NCBI RefSeq assembly: GCF_002993285.1
Contig: NZ_CP027433.1
Location: forward strand, 3,720,001 to 3,784,000
DNA from: Gordonia iterans
GTDB lineage: Bacteria; Actinomycetota; Actinomycetes; Mycobacteriales; Mycobacteriaceae
Direction: 5' to 3'
DNA length: 64,000 bases
Part shown: positions 8,025 to 17,500 of the stretch, piece after piece
Position numbering within the stretch: position 1 is the first letter of the stretch
Layout of the letters: each line of letters opens with the position of its first letter
Made by a program: the position numbers and the translations under genes
Notes under the pieces: generated by a model
Told to the model about the DNA's origin: nothing
Databases searched by the model: none
The model's input: only the letters and a program-made list of their open reading frames with translations

Positions 8025-9284
8025 GTGACCAGTCCACACCACGACGCAGCCGTACCGCCGGATTCCGCCGACGTTCTGGTGGTGGGAGCGGGTCCGGCCG
8101 GTGCCGCCGCGGCCGCCCACGCCGCGGCCGCCGGCCGGCACACGGTACTGCTCGACGCCGCCGTGTTCCCTCGCGACAAGACCTGCGGCGACGGGCTGAC
8201 GCCGCGCGCGGTCAGCGCCCTGCGCGAGCTCGGATTGCCGTCGTACCTGGACTCCCGGCCGCGGATCCGCGGCCTGGACCTGCACGGCTGGGGCGCCGCC
8301 CAGCAGGTGTCGTGGCCGGCGTCCCGGTTCGGCCCGTTCGGAAGCGCGGTCGCCCGGTCCACCCTCGACGACGACCTGCGCCGCTTCGCCCTGGCACGCG
8401 GCGCGCAGATGGCGTCCGGCTGCAAGGCCGTCGACGTCGAGCTCGACGGCGGCCGGATCCGCTCGGTGGTCGTGACCGGGCCGGGCGGGCGTACGACGAT
8501 CCGCGTCGGCGAGGTGATCGTGGCCGACGGCGTCAAGTCGACGCTCGGCAAGACACTCGGGCGAACGTGGCACCGGGACACCGCCTACGGAGTGGCGGGA
8601 CGGTCGTACGCCGAGTCCGGGCGGTCCGGCGCCGAATGGATGGGCTCGCACCTGGAACTGCGCGATCCGGCAGGAAACCTGCTGCCCGGCTACGGCTGGG
8701 TGTTCCCGCTCGGCGACGGGACGGTGAACGTCGGGGTCGGTGCGCTGGCGACGGCCAAACGGCCCGCCGCGTTGCGGCTGCGGCCGGTCCTGGAGCACTA
8801 CGCCGCGATGGTGACCGGCGAGTGGGAGCTCACGTCGCCGCCGCAGCGCATCGCCTCGGCGCTGCTGCCGATGGGCGGCGCGGTGTCGGGGATCGCCGGC
8901 GAGAACTGGATGTTGATCGGCGACGCCGCCGCGTGCGTCAATCCGCTCAACGGCGAGGGCATCGACTATGCGCTGGAGACCGGCGCGATGGCCGTGGAGG
9001 TGCTCGATTCCAGCCGCGACCACACCCGAGTATGGCCCGAGCTGCTCCGGCACGAATACGGCGCCGCGTTCGCCGCTGCCCGCCGTGCCGCCGGTCTGCT
9101 GACCATGCCCCGCACGGTGCCGCTGCTGGGCCGCCCGGGCATCCGCTCCGCCGCACTGATGCAGGTCGTCGTGCGCGTGATGGGCAACCTGCTGACGCCC
9201 GACGACACCGACCTGATCGCGCGCGCCTGGCGCTCGGCGGGACGTGGCTTCTCCCGCTTCGAGACCCGTCCCCCGTTCACCTGA
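8025..9284 (+). CDS. menJ: menaquinone reductase MenJ (geranylgeranyl reductase family)
   Basis: The product is 419 aa from the GTG at 8025, where the FAD-binding opening DVLVVGAGPAGAAAAAHA (dinucleotide fold at 21-26) is close to the N-terminus; the frame is open far upstream, but only as antisense of grcC1. The enzyme saturates one double bond in the isoprenoid chain of menaquinone. A second FAD motif, WMLIGDAAACVNPLNGEGID, lies near residues 295-315, and the conserved RDKTCGDGL block near 47-55. It is the Rv0561c orthologue by position, between the prenyl synthase and menG. Convergent with menG across a repeat-filled gap. Confidence 0.9.
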   Translation: MTSPHHDAAVPPDSADVLVVGAGPAGAAAAAHAAAAGRHTVLLDAAVFPRDKTCGDGLTPRAVSALRELGLPSYLDSRPRIRGLDLHGWGAAQQVSWPASRFGPFGSAVARSTLDDDLRRFALARGAQMASGCKAVDVELDGGRIRSVVVTGPGGRTTIRVGEVIVADGVKSTLGKTLGRTWHRDTAYGVAGRSYAESGRSGAEWMGSHLELRDPAGNLLPGYGWVFPLGDGTVNVGVGALATAKRPAALRLRPVLEHYAAMVTGEWELTSPPQRIASALLPMGGAVSGIAGENWMLIGDAAACVNPLNGEGIDYALETGAMAVEVLDSSRDHTRVWPELLRHEYGAAFAAARRAAGLLTMPRTVPLLGRPGIRSAALMQVVVRVMGNLLTPDDTDLIARAWRSAGRGFSRFETRPPFT

Positions 9285-9602
9285 GGGTCTCGAGACCTCC
9301 GCATCCGGGTTCGTCGCCGAAACCTACCGAGACCTCCTCGCGCACAGTGGGTCTCGATACGCCCTCGCCCTGGGGGCTCGGGCTACTCGACCACCGACAG
9401 GAGAGTCTCACCGCCAACGGGCGCAGCCGCTCAGGCGAGTAGCCCGGCCGAAAGCACGCGGCGTCCTGATGGTGATCGAGTAGCCCGGCCGAAAGCACGC
9501 GGCGTCCTGATGGTGGTCGAGTAGCCCGGCCGAAAGCACGCGGCGTCCTGATGGTGGTCGAGTAGCCCGGCCGAACGAAGTGAGCGCCGGGCGTATCGAG
9601 AC
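9285..9602. repeat. intergenic repeat array including three 41-bp tandem units
   Basis: This 318-bp gap between convergent menJ and menG has no gene. Three exact-length 41-bp units starting GAGTAGCCCGGCCGAAAGCA lie at 9437-9477, 9478-9518 and 9519-9559 (one base differs in the first), followed by a truncated unit. The flanks hold the matching pieces GTCTCGATACGCCC and GGCTACTCGACCACC. The array ends with GCCGGGCGTATCGAGACC, which pairs with the left flank, so the whole block is roughly palindromic. Similar words recur at 35000-35210. Confidence 0.85.
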
Positions 9603-10310
9603 CTACCCGGCGACACCCGTGTGAATCGCCGCGATCCCGCCGGTCAGATTCTGCCAGCTCACATCGCCGAACCCGGCCTCACGGATCTGCGCGGCCAGGC
9701 CCGGCTGATCGGGCCACGCCCGGATCGACTCGGCGAGGTACACGTACGCGGCCGGGTTGCTCGACACCCTGGTGGCCACCGCCGGGAGGGCCTTCATCAA
9801 GTACTCCATGTAGACCTTGCGGAAGGGTTCCGCGGTCGGCGTGGAGAACTCACAGATCGCGAGACGGCCGCCGGGCTTCAACACGCGGCGCAGCTCGGAC
9901 AGAGCGAGCGGAACGTCGTTGACATTCCGGAGTCCGAAGGAGATGGTGGCCGCGTCGAAACTGCCGTCGGCGAAGGGCAGATGCAGGGCGTCGGCCGCGA
10001 CCTTGGGCACCGGGCGCCCGGACCCGGCCCGGAGCATGCCGAGCGAGAAGTCGGCCGCGATCACGGTGGCCCCGGACGCCGCCAGTTCCACGGTGGAGAC
10101 GGCAGTGCCGGCGGCGAGGTCGAGGACCACGTCCCGGGGCCGGAGGGCGAGGGCCTGGCGGGTGGCCTTGCGCCAGCGGCGGTCCTGCCCGAAGGAGAGC
10201 ACCGTGTTGGTGAGGTCGTAGCGCCCGGCCACGCCGTCGAACATCTCGGCGACCTCGGCCGGATCCTTCTCCAGGCTGGCGCGGGAACCGTGGTCGTCGA
10301 TCGGTGTCAT
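9603..10310 (-). CDS. menG: demethylmenaquinone methyltransferase
   Basis: The product is 235 aa with an ATG at 10310. It is a SAM-dependent class I methyltransferase of the UbiE/MenG type, catalysing the last step of menaquinone synthesis. Visible signatures are the SAM motif DLAAGTA (64-70), the [20 protein letters not shown] opening near 25-44, and the UbiE block [10 protein letters not shown] near 122-131. Its start overlaps the stop of the upstream DUF3592 gene as ATGA, so translation is coupled, and menD lies just beyond: the menD-DUF3592-menG order of mycobacteria, without the mannosyltransferase gene that sits there in M. tuberculosis. Confidence 0.93.
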   Translation of the reverse strand: MTPIDDHGSRASLEKDPAEVAEMFDGVAGRYDLTNTVLSFGQDRRWRKATRQALALRPRDVVLDLAAGTAVSTVELAASGATVIAADFSLGMLRAGSGRPVPKVAADALHLPFADGSFDAATISFGLRNVNDVPLALSELRRVLKPGGRLAICEFSTPTAEPFRKVYMEYLMKALPAVATRVSSNPAAYVYLAESIRAWPDQPGLAAQIREAGFGDVSWQNLTGGIAAIHTGVAG

Positions 10311-10774
10311 GAGACCGAGTCTACGAGAGCGGGGTCCGGTGACTGCCTGCGGCGGTTCATCCGCCGGCTGGCCGCGGCGACCACCAGCATCACCACGATC
10401 ACGACTGCCCAGCCGAGCACGATGATCGACACCCCCGGCAGCACCGCGAGACGTGCATCGCGCCCGGCCGGACGGGCGAAGTCGTCCGGTTCGGCGGCGT
10501 CGTAGTCGACCAGGATCCGCTGCCCCGCTTCCAGTTCAGTCGGGTACAGCAGGCCCAGCGTCGGGTTGCGGAGCACCCCGTCGGGTGTGACGAAGGTGAC
10601 CGCCGCGTGCAGGCGGTCGGCCGAGATCACGTCGGCCACCGCCGTCGCCCGGTTCGCATCGATCTTCGCGTCGTTGCGGTAGGCGCCGAGGATGATGATC
10701 GTCCCGATCAGCGTCGCGATCACGCCGACGGCCACCAGGCCGAGCTGCACGCGCCGCAGAATCACCGGGTCCAT
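10307..10774 (-). CDS. DUF3592-type membrane protein
   Basis: The product is 155 aa from the ATG at 10774 ([12 protein letters not shown]); in-frame starts at 10813 and 10837 would add a short hydrophilic leader beginning 6 bp after menD, and the choice is uncertain. Topology is an N-terminal transmembrane helix (about 10-32), an extracytoplasmic domain with [16 protein letters not shown], then a second helix (about 115-137) and a basic tail. This is the Rv0556-type protein found between menD and menG. Function unknown; position suggests a link to the menaquinone operon. It overlaps menG by four bases. Confidence 0.75.
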   Translation of the reverse strand: MDPVILRRVQLGLVAVGVIATLIGTIIILGAYRNDAKIDANRATAVADVISADRLHAAVTFVTPDGVLRNPTLGLLYPTELEAGQRILVDYDAAEPDDFARPAGRDARLAVLPGVSIIVLGWAVVIVVMLVVAAASRRMNRRRQSPDPALVDSVS

Positions 10775-10843
10775 GGCGTTCAGGATAGTCCGCGGGCTCC
10801 TCCCCTCCGGCATCCGCTCGACCGCGGCGGCCGCCATGGAACG

Positions 10844-12514
10844 TCAGCGCAGGCGGTCGGCGATGCGCTCGTGGATTCGGCGCAGCGGCTCCCGCTGCGT
10901 CGCGACCTCGAGCACCTCGATCCCGCCCGGCGGCGGCGGCGGAGCGTGCAGTGCGGCCGGGAGCTCGGCGAGAGTGACACGCGCGAACGGCAGGTGGAAG
11001 CCGGCGCACAGCGCGGCCAGATCGGAGCGGTGCGGGGTCCCGAAGATCCGCTCGTACGCGCCGGCGTAGGCGTCCGCGCCGAACCGCGGATCCCCCTGCT
11101 CCAGGAGGCCGAAGATCCCTCCGCCGTCGTCGTTGGCCACGACGATCCGCAGCGACCGGGGGCGGGGCTCGCCCGGGCCGATGATCAGGCCGGTGGCGTC
11201 GTGGACGAAGGTCAGGTCGCCCAGGAGCGCCACGGTCTGCCCCTGCCCGGCGCCGCTGAGCGCGGCACCGATCGCCGTCGAGTTGATGCCGTCGATCCCG
11301 GCGACGCCGCGATTGGACAGCACCCGCACGCCGTCGGCGACGCGGCCGGCCAGGGCCACGTCGCGGATGGGGTTCGACGGCCCCACCACCAGTTGATCGC
11401 CGGGCCGCACTGCCGCAGCGACCGCGCGTGCCACGTGCAGCCCGGTGGTCTCCGGGACCGCGTCCAGTTCGGCGGTCACCGCTGCGCGCACCGCGCCGTC
11501 GATGCGGTCGCAGTGTGCGAGCCAGTCCGGCGCGGGGGCGCCCGAGATGACCGCCCGCGTTCCGGTGGCATACACGTTGCCGGACACATCCGGCCAGCGC
11601 GGCCCGGTGGTGAGCGCGTACACGCGCACCTCGGGGTCGGCGAGCAGCCGCGCCACCGAACGGTGCAACGTCGGACGGCCGCAGATGATCGCCTGGGCGG
11701 GCTTACAGGCGCTCAGTGCCAGCGGGTGCAGCGGCGTCTCCGGCACCGGCGCGGTCGGTTCGGCGACCGTCGGGACGTCCGCGAGTTCCGGGTGCACGCC
11801 GGCACCGTGGCCGGAGACCACCACCGTGGATTCGGCAAGGTCGATCTCGATCGGGACGTCGAGCCGTCCGATGGGCGCCTCGGTCCACGGCCTGCCACCC
11901 GGACGTCCGGAGAACCGGCCGCCGGCCACGTCGGCGAGGGCGGTGCCGGGGCCGTCGCCCGCGTCGGGGACGAGGGGCTCACGCAATGGGATATCGAACT
12001 GGACGGGCCCGGCGTTGCCGGTGCGCGCCCCGCGCGCCGCGGCCAGCACGCGGCCGACCGCGCTGCGCCACTGCGAGTTGGTGTCCAGGTCTTCCTCGGC
12101 CAGGCCGAGACTGATCGCCGCCCGCACCTGCGTGCCGAAGATGCCGAACTGCTCGATGGTCTGATTGGCGCCGGAGCCCAGGAGCTCGTACGGACGGTTC
12201 GCGCTGATCACCACCAGCGGCACCCGCGCGTAGTTCGCCTCGAACACCGCCGGGCTCATGTTGGCCACCGCCGTGCCTGAGGTCATCACGATCGGGACCG
12301 GGGTACGCGAGGCGACGGCCAGGCCGAGTGCGAGATAGCCGGCCGAGCGCTCGTCGATCCGCACGTGCAACCGCAGCCTGCCCTCGGCATCGGCGGCGTG
12401 CAGCGCGAAGGAGAGCGGCGCGTTGCGCGACCCCGGGCACAGCACGGCGTCGCGCACCCCGCCGCGGATCAGTTCGTCGACGATCACACGGGCCTGAACG
12501 GTCGACGGATTCAT
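10844..12514 (-). CDS. menD: SEPHCHC synthase MenD
   Basis: The product is 556 aa from the ATG at 12514 ([20 protein letters not shown]); longer reading would run through an intergenic repeat. It is a thiamine-diphosphate enzyme that joins isochorismate and 2-oxoglutarate in menaquinone synthesis. The N-terminal [13 protein letters not shown] block (26-38) and Glu55 in RIDERSAGY, which activates the cofactor, are present. The C-terminal cofactor/Mg site is [12 protein letters not shown]. Length is normal. It is the first gene of the menD-DUF3592-menG run, with the promoter presumably between it and the 19-bp repeats upstream. Confidence 0.94.
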   Translation of the reverse strand: MNPSTVQARVIVDELIRGGVRDAVLCPGSRNAPLSFALHAADAEGRLRLHVRIDERSAGYLALGLAVASRTPVPIVMTSGTAVANMSPAVFEANYARVPLVVISANRPYELLGSGANQTIEQFGIFGTQVRAAISLGLAEEDLDTNSQWRSAVGRVLAAARGARTGNAGPVQFDIPLREPLVPDAGDGPGTALADVAGGRFSGRPGGRPWTEAPIGRLDVPIEIDLAESTVVVSGHGAGVHPELADVPTVAEPTAPVPETPLHPLALSACKPAQAIICGRPTLHRSVARLLADPEVRVYALTTGPRWPDVSGNVYATGTRAVISGAPAPDWLAHCDRIDGAVRAAVTAELDAVPETTGLHVARAVAAAVRPGDQLVVGPSNPIRDVALAGRVADGVRVLSNRGVAGIDGINSTAIGAALSGAGQGQTVALLGDLTFVHDATGLIIGPGEPRPRSLRIVVANDDGGGIFGLLEQGDPRFGADAYAGAYERIFGTPHRSDLAALCAGFHLPFARVTLAELPAALHAPPPPPGGIEVLEVATQREPLRRIHERIADRLR

Positions 12515-12588
12515 GCTGGGAAGCCTACGGAAACGGCAGCTGCGCACCGCCGCCGGGCCGAAGGCCCTCACCGATCGAGCCGGACCCC

Positions 12589-12749
12589 TCGCTGATCGAG
12601 CGCTCCTCCGCTGATCGAGCGCTCCTCCGCTGATCGAACGAACACCCGCCGATCGAGCGCCCCCCCGCTCATCGCGCGACCCCCCCCCGCTGATCGAGCG
12701 ACCCTCCGCTGATCGAGCGACCCTCCGCTGATCGAGCGAAGTCGAGATC
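12589..12749. repeat. 19-bp tandem repeat array
   Basis: About eight imperfect units of CGCTGATCGAGCGACCCTC run head to tail between divergent menD and the methyltransferase gene, several decayed. The last unit ends in CGAGCGAAGTCGAGATCA, a word found in many dispersed actinobacterial repeats. Poly-C runs (12660-12690) suggest slippage. No gene or regulatory motif is seen inside. Confidence 0.85.
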
Positions 12750-12780
12750 ACCCGCCCGCGCGACGGCGCTACCGTGAGGC

Positions 12781-13404
12781 ATGGGGTTCTACGACGACAA
12801 AATCCTTCCACGCCTGGTGGAGAAGACCTGCGGAATGCCGGGGATGGAGAAGCTGCGCGCCCGCGCGTGCGCCCCGCTGTCGGGCGACATCGTCGAGATC
12901 GGGTTCGGTTCGGGCCTCAACGTCGCCTGCTACGGCGACCGGGTGACCTCGGTGACCGCCGTGGAACCCGCGGACCTCGCCTGGGCGCGGGCACAGGAGC
13001 GGGTCGCATCGTCGCCGATCCCGATCAGCCGCGGCGGGCTGGACGGACAATCCCTGCCGTTCGACGACGACGTCTTCGACGGCGCGCTCTCCACGTTCAC
13101 CCTGTGCACCGTTCCCGAGCTGCCGCCTGTTCTCGCCGAGCTGGCCCGGGTGGTCAGGCCGGGCGGGCGCTTGGCCTTCCTGGAGCACGGCCTGGCGCCC
13201 GGAGCGTCGGTGCGCCGGATCCAGCGCCTGATCGACCCGGTCGAGCGCCTGGCGGCCGGCGGCTGCGAGCTGACCCGGGACGTCCCCGCCGCACTCGCCG
13301 CCGCCGGATGGGAAGTGGCCGAGCTGGACCAGTTCTACACCCGCGCCGCACCCAAGCCGTGGGGCTGGTTCTCACTGGGATACGCGGTGAACAGCGGGGA
13401 GTGA
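12781..13404 (+). CDS. class I SAM-dependent methyltransferase
   Basis: The product is 207 aa with an ATG at 12781. The SAM-binding motif [10 protein letters not shown] is at 38-47 and the post-I acidic residue in [11 protein letters not shown] follows. [18 protein letters not shown] (about 96-113) corresponds to motifs II-III. Residues [18 protein letters not shown] near 138-155 place it with small-molecule C- or O-methyltransferases of the methyltransferase-11 type. Its substrate cannot be told. It is divergent from menD, and the next gene begins 80 bp further on the same strand. Confidence 0.8.
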   Translation: MGFYDDKILPRLVEKTCGMPGMEKLRARACAPLSGDIVEIGFGSGLNVACYGDRVTSVTAVEPADLAWARAQERVASSPIPISRGGLDGQSLPFDDDVFDGALSTFTLCTVPELPPVLAELARVVRPGGRLAFLEHGLAPGASVRRIQRLIDPVERLAAGGCELTRDVPAALAAAGWEVAELDQFYTRAAPKPWGWFSLGYAVNSGE

Positions 13405-13484
13405 GTCGCGAGCGACGCGGCGAACGATGAACTGCCCCGTTCTCTCCCTACCCCGCGGTAAGAAGATGGCCTAGGGTCAATGAA

Positions 13485-14732
13485 ATGAGTCGCGAATTCG
13501 ATGTCATCGTCTACGGCGCCACCGGCTTCGTCGGGGAGTTGACGGCCCGCTATCTGGCCGAGCAGGCGCCGGACGGCACCCGGATCGCCCTGGCAGGACG
13601 GTCGGAGACCAAGCTGGCGGGGGTGCGCCGTCGCCTGCCCGAGCGCGCGTCGTCGTGGCCGCTGGTGATCGCCGACTCCGACTCCCCCGCCTCCCTCGAT
13701 GCGATGTGCGCCCGCACGCAGGTGGTCTGCACGACGGTCGGGCCGTACCTCCGCTACGGCGAGAACCTGGTGATCGCGGCGGCCTCCGCGGGCACCGACT
13801 ACGTCGATCTGACCGGCGAGGTCCCCTTCACCCGGTTCACGATCGACAAGGCCGACGAGCTCGCGAAGGGCACCGGGGCGCGGATCGTCAACTCGTGCGG
13901 CTTCGATTCGGTCCCCTCGGATCTGGGCGCCTACCTGCTCTACAAGAAGGTCTCCGAGGAAGGCGCCGGCACCCTCGGCGAGACGACGATGGTGCTCAGG
14001 TCGTTCCGCGGCGCCGTGTCCGGCGGCACCATCGACTCGGTGCGCGTGATCGCCGAGCAGGCCAAGGATCCCGAGCAGCGCCGACTGCTGCTCAATCCGC
14101 GGGCCCTCTCCAGCGGTCCCGGCGAGCTGGAGCAGGTCGGCCCCAGCGCCGAGCCGAGCGACATCAGCCCGGTGGACGCGAAGAAGGTCGATCCATCCCT
14201 GCGCGGCACCCTGGCGCCGTTCTTCATGGCCTCGTACAACACCCGGGTCGTCCGGCGATCCAACGCCCTGCTCGACGACGCCTACGGCCCGGGGTTCCGG
14301 TACCAGGAGACGATGAACGTCGGCGGGATGCCGATCCTGTCGACGCTGGCCGCCGGTGCGGTGGCCGTCGGCACCGGGATCGGTCTGGCCGCGATGAGCT
14401 TCCGTCCGACGCGTTCGCTGCTCGATCGCATCCTGCCCAAACCCGGCGACGGACCGGACGAAGGGGCGCAGGAGGCCGGGCACTTCACCACCCAGACCTT
14501 CACCCGGACCAGCGACGGACGCCGGTTCCGCTCGCAGATGCGCGCACACGGCGATCCCGGCTATCGAGCGACCGCGGTGATGCTCGGCGAGTCCGCCCTG
14601 GCACTCGCGCTGGACCGGGACAAGCTCCCCGACCGGGCTGGCGCACTGACGCCGGCCGTCGCGATGGGCGACGTCCTGATCGACCGGCTGCGCGAGGCCG
14701 GTTTCGTCCTCGAGGTGCACGAGCTCACCTAG
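13485..14732 (+). CDS. saccharopine dehydrogenase-like NAD(P)-binding reductase (trans-acting enoyl reductase type)
   Basis: The product is 415 aa with an ATG at 13485. The N-terminal Rossmann motif YGATGFVGE is at 10-18, followed by ALAGRSETKL. The middle block NSCGFDSVPSDLGAYLL (about 132-148) is characteristic of the Rv2449c/Rv2953 group, which reduces enoyl intermediates of phenolic glycolipids or phthiocerol in mycobacteria. A hydrophobic stretch near 285-308 could be membrane-associated. The substrate here is not evident because no polyketide synthase lies nearby. The acetyltransferase gene starts 9 bp after its stop. Confidence 0.82.
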   Translation: MSREFDVIVYGATGFVGELTARYLAEQAPDGTRIALAGRSETKLAGVRRRLPERASSWPLVIADSDSPASLDAMCARTQVVCTTVGPYLRYGENLVIAAASAGTDYVDLTGEVPFTRFTIDKADELAKGTGARIVNSCGFDSVPSDLGAYLLYKKVSEEGAGTLGETTMVLRSFRGAVSGGTIDSVRVIAEQAKDPEQRRLLLNPRALSSGPGELEQVGPSAEPSDISPVDAKKVDPSLRGTLAPFFMASYNTRVVRRSNALLDDAYGPGFRYQETMNVGGMPILSTLAAGAVAVGTGIGLAAMSFRPTRSLLDRILPKPGDGPDEGAQEAGHFTTQTFTRTSDGRRFRSQMRAHGDPGYRATAVMLGESALALALDRDKLPDRAGALTPAVAMGDVLIDRLREAGFVLEVHELT

Positions 14733-14741
14733 CGCACCGCG

Positions 14742-15308
14742 ATGCACGACGACGTGAAGGCCCTCGTCAGCGGCGACTGGTACCGGGACACTCCGGAGCT
14801 GCGGCGACTGCGGGACCGGTGCGCCACTGCGGTCGACGAGTTCAACGCCCTGCCCGCGGCCGACCACGCCGGGCGCCTGGCGATTCTGCGCGTCCTGTTC
14901 GCCGTCTGTGGAGACGGCATCGAGGTGGTGCCGCGGCTGCGCGTCTCCTACGGGTTCAACACGCGTCTGGGATCAGGCGTCTACCTCAACGCGAACGCCT
15001 TTCTGATGGACGACGGGCCCATCACCCTCGGCGACCATGTCCGCATCGGGCCGTCCGCGGTACTGGCGACGGCGCTGCACCCGATCGAGGACCACGCGCT
15101 TCGCCGTGACGGCGCCGAGCGCACCGCGCCGATCACCATCGGCGACAACTGCTGGCTCGGCTCCAGCGTCACCGTGGGTGCCGGGGTCACCATCGGCCGC
15201 AACACCGTGGTCGGTGCGGGCAGCGTCGTCGTTCGGGACCTTCCCGATCACGTCGTCGCGGTCGGAACACCCGCTGTGCCGATCCGCTCGCTGCCCGTCG
15301 AGGAGTGA
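14742..15308 (+). CDS. maltose/galactoside O-acetyltransferase family protein
   Basis: The product is 188 aa with an ATG at 14742, 9 bp after the preceding stop, so the pair is likely cotranscribed. It is a left-handed beta-helix acetyltransferase: the N-terminal maltose-acetyltransferase helix (DWYRDTPELRRLRDR) is at about 12-26. Hexapeptide repeats such as ITLGDHVRIGPSAV and ITIGDNCWLGSSVTVGAGV follow. The active-site His is in ATALHPIED near residue 113. It would acetylate a sugar hydroxyl using acetyl-CoA; the acceptor is unknown. Confidence 0.88.
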   Translation: MHDDVKALVSGDWYRDTPELRRLRDRCATAVDEFNALPAADHAGRLAILRVLFAVCGDGIEVVPRLRVSYGFNTRLGSGVYLNANAFLMDDGPITLGDHVRIGPSAVLATALHPIEDHALRRDGAERTAPITIGDNCWLGSSVTVGAGVTIGRNTVVGAGSVVVRDLPDHVVAVGTPAVPIRSLPVEE

Positions 15309-15319
15309 CCTCCGCCCGC

Positions 15320-15431
15320 TGACCGTACTGTGGCGTTGTGCTACCGGGCCGTCGCCCTCAACACCTCGGTGACCTGGGATTTCCGAAGACGGCGAGGCGC
15401 TCACCGGAGGTCTACGTCCCAGTACGGCTCA
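15320..15431. repeat. inverted-repeat element (diverged copy 2)
   Basis: The left arm begins TGACCGTACTGTGGCGTTGT at 15320, and the right arm ending at 15431 reads, on the other strand, TGAGCCGTACTGGGACGTAG. Both match the arms of the element at 5837-5935 with a few substitutions and one insertion, while the core is unrelated. Again the right arm ends on the stop codon of a minus-strand gene (15429-15431). Confidence 0.7.
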
Positions 15432-16088
15432 GGCCTGGCCCGGCTTGAGTGCGACGAAGAGGGCGTCGAGGTCGGCACAGAGCCGGTCGCCGTCGTGCAA
15501 GGTGCCCTTCACGTACAGCTTGCGGTCGTCCCGGCGATCCACCCAGGTCTTCATCGTCAGCGGGGTCTCCAGCGGAGTCAGCGACCGGTAGCTCACCGTG
15601 AGGTACGCGGTGCGGCAGATCCCGTAGACGTTGAGCGCAGCGGCCATGCCGCCCAGGTCGTCGAAGGCGATCGCGACGTGACCGCCGTGTGCGACGTTGT
15701 TGCCGCCCAAGTGGAAGGGCCGGAAGGTCAGGGTCGCCGTCACGCCGTGCTCACCGCCGTCGGTCACCTCGTACGGCGGCAGCGTGATGTTGCCGCGCGC
15801 GGGCAGGTCGACGCGGGTTCCCGACGGGCTGTGCCACTCGTCCACCAGCATGGTGTCGAGCTTGGCGTTGAAGACCTTGAGGTCGTCGATGATCTCGTCG
15901 GCCAGCTCCGGCGTGGGACACGCGTAACGCACCTTGTCCATGAAGGTGCGGACCTGCTCGATCAGCTCGTCGTACCGGGGCCCGCCCCGTTCGGTGGTGA
16001 TGTCGATCTTCGCCCGGAAGCCGCCGGCGTGCGGCGACTCTCCGGACGATTTCGCATCCCAATTCTCATCGGCCGGTGCACCCTTCAT
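15429..16088 (-). CDS. PaaI-type hotdog thioesterase
   Basis: The product is 219 aa from the ATG at 16088 (MKGAPADEN) behind GGTGGA; a further upstream start would enter a repeat. The C-terminal 130 residues form a single hotdog domain with FHLGGNNVAHGGHVAIAFDDLGG-type sequence; the HGG and the acidic residue on the next helix are the acyl-CoA thioesterase active-site pattern. It would hydrolyse an acyl-CoA. An N-terminal helical extension of about 85 residues precedes the domain. In other bacteria a hotdog thioesterase cleaves DHNA-CoA in menaquinone synthesis; being next to menB, it is a candidate, by context only. Confidence 0.82.
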   Translation of the reverse strand: MKGAPADENWDAKSSGESPHAGGFRAKIDITTERGGPRYDELIEQVRTFMDKVRYACPTPELADEIIDDLKVFNAKLDTMLVDEWHSPSGTRVDLPARGNITLPPYEVTDGGEHGVTATLTFRPFHLGGNNVAHGGHVAIAFDDLGGMAAALNVYGICRTAYLTVSYRSLTPLETPLTMKTWVDRRDDRKLYVKGTLHDGDRLCADLDALFVALKPGQA

Positions 16089-16139
16089 CGATCCACCGTA
16101 ACCCGCGCTCGACCAAACGCTCGCTTGGGTTCCGGTTTC

Positions 16140-16205
16140 GACTCCGCTCAACCGTCGAGGGGACTCCGCTCAACCGTCGAGGGGACTCTGCTCAACCGTC
16201 GAGAG
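16140..16205. repeat. 22-bp tandem repeat, three units
   Basis: Three near-identical units of GACTCCGCTCAACCGTCGAG lie head to tail between the divergent thioesterase and menB genes, followed by decayed versions to about 16270. They share the GACTCCGCTCAACCG word with other dispersed repeats in the window. The menB promoter must lie within or beside this block. Confidence 0.8.
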
Positions 16206-16311
16206 GCCAGCGCGACCGCCGAGAGGACTCCGCGCCCCTCGGGGGCTCCGCTCACGCCGTCGGGGGATCCGCGCGGTCCGGGGCGGACCGTCGCCGATTA
16301 GTCTCGGACCC

Positions 16312-17256
16312 ATGACTTCGCCGTTCGACCCCGCACAGTGGAAGACCGTCCCAGGCTTCGAGGACCTCACCGATCTGACCTACCATCGCCACACCGGCGA
16401 GGGACGCGCGAACGGCATCGTCCGGATCGCCTTCGATCGCCCCGAGGTCCGCAACGCCTTCCGCCCGCACACCGTCGACGAGCTGTACCGCACTCTGGAC
16501 CACGCGCGACGCTCCCCCGACGTCGGCACCGTGCTGCTGACCGGCAACGGTCCCAGCCCGAAGGACGGCGGCTGGGCGTTCTGCAGCGGCGGAGACCAGC
16601 GCATCCGCGGACGTTCGGGCTACCAGTACGCCACCGCGCACGACAGCGACGTCGACGCCGCCGGCCGCGACACCGTCGACGAGGCGCGCGTGGCGGCCGA
16701 GGGCGGACGCCTGCACATCCTGGAGGTGCAGCGCCTGATCCGCACCATGCCCAAGGTGGTGATCGCGGTGGTGAACGGGTGGGCCGCCGGCGGCGGGCAC
16801 TCCCTGCACGTCGTCTGCGACCTGACCGTGGCCTCCCGCGAGCACGCCCGGTTCAAGCAGACCGATGCCGACGTGGGCAGCTTCGACGCCGGCTACGGCA
16901 GCGCCTATCTCGCCAAGCAGGTGGGGCAGAAGTTCGCGCGCGAGATCTTCTTCCTCGGCGAGGCCTACGACGCCGAGACCATGCACCGGATGGGCGCGGT
17001 GAACCGCGTCGCCGACCACGCCGAGTTGGAGAACACCGCGATCGAGTGGGCCCGCAAGATCAACGGCAAATCACCCACCGCGCAGCGCATGCTGAAGTTC
17101 GCCTTCAACCTGACCGACGACGGCCTGATGGGCCAGCAGGTGTTCGCCGGCGAGGCCACCCGCCTGGCGTACATGACCGATGAAGCGGTCGAGGGCAGGG
17201 ACTCGTTCCTGGAGAAGCGCGACCCCGACTGGGACCGCTTCCCGTACTACTACTGA
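16312..17256 (+). CDS. menB: 1,4-dihydroxy-2-naphthoyl-CoA synthase
   Basis: The product is 314 aa with an ATG at 16312, close to mycobacterial MenB. It is a crotonase-fold enzyme that cyclises o-succinylbenzoyl-CoA in menaquinone synthesis. Visible are the oxyanion-hole block CSGGDQRIRG (91-100), the second block VNGWAAGGGHSLH (154-166), the catalytic Asp187 in QTDADVGSFDAGYG, and the MenB-specific C-terminal RDPDWDRFPYYY end. Divergent from the hotdog gene. A 240-bp gap without a convincing gene follows. Confidence 0.95.
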   Translation: MTSPFDPAQWKTVPGFEDLTDLTYHRHTGEGRANGIVRIAFDRPEVRNAFRPHTVDELYRTLDHARRSPDVGTVLLTGNGPSPKDGGWAFCSGGDQRIRGRSGYQYATAHDSDVDAAGRDTVDEARVAAEGGRLHILEVQRLIRTMPKVVIAVVNGWAAGGGHSLHVVCDLTVASREHARFKQTDADVGSFDAGYGSAYLAKQVGQKFAREIFFLGEAYDAETMHRMGAVNRVADHAELENTAIEWARKINGKSPTAQRMLKFAFNLTDDGLMGQQVFAGEATRLAYMTDEAVEGRDSFLEKRDPDWDRFPYYY

Positions 17257-17453
17257 TCCGCACACGTACTGATCTGCGCCCCGTGACGCAGGGCTGGTTC
17301 ACATCCGCTGCACCCGTGCACCTCCACTACGCTCGCAGCCGTCGCGAACGTGAACCGGCGTAGCAACGCGTCAGGCGCGGCGTGCCCATCGCGAGCAGAT
17401 CGGCCCCGCCTCCACTCCCGTGAGGCACCGGCGACCGCATGGGACGACGCGAT

Positions 17454-17485
17454 CCGCCCCGCCCGAGAGTGTTCGGGCGGGGCGG
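17454..17485. terminator. GC-rich 13-bp perfect hairpin
   Basis: CCGCCCCGCCCGA (17454-17466) pairs perfectly with 17473-17485 around the six-base loop GAGTGT. It lies 16 bp past the small ORF that follows hsp20 on the minus strand, and 198 bp past menB on the plus strand. No T tract follows on either side, as is common for high-GC actinobacterial terminators. Confidence 0.7.
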
Positions 17486-17500
17486 TTCGCGGTCTGCACC

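Noticed and set aside
10607..12280. 557-aa plus-strand frame across menD
   Set aside because: It is fully antisense to menD, with shadow-frame composition and no domain or ribosome-binding site.
17285..17360. GGTTCAC ... GTGAACC inverted pair after menB as a second Pho box
   Set aside because: The halves are inverted and about 60 bp apart, not an 11-bp direct repeat, and no phosphate-related gene follows.
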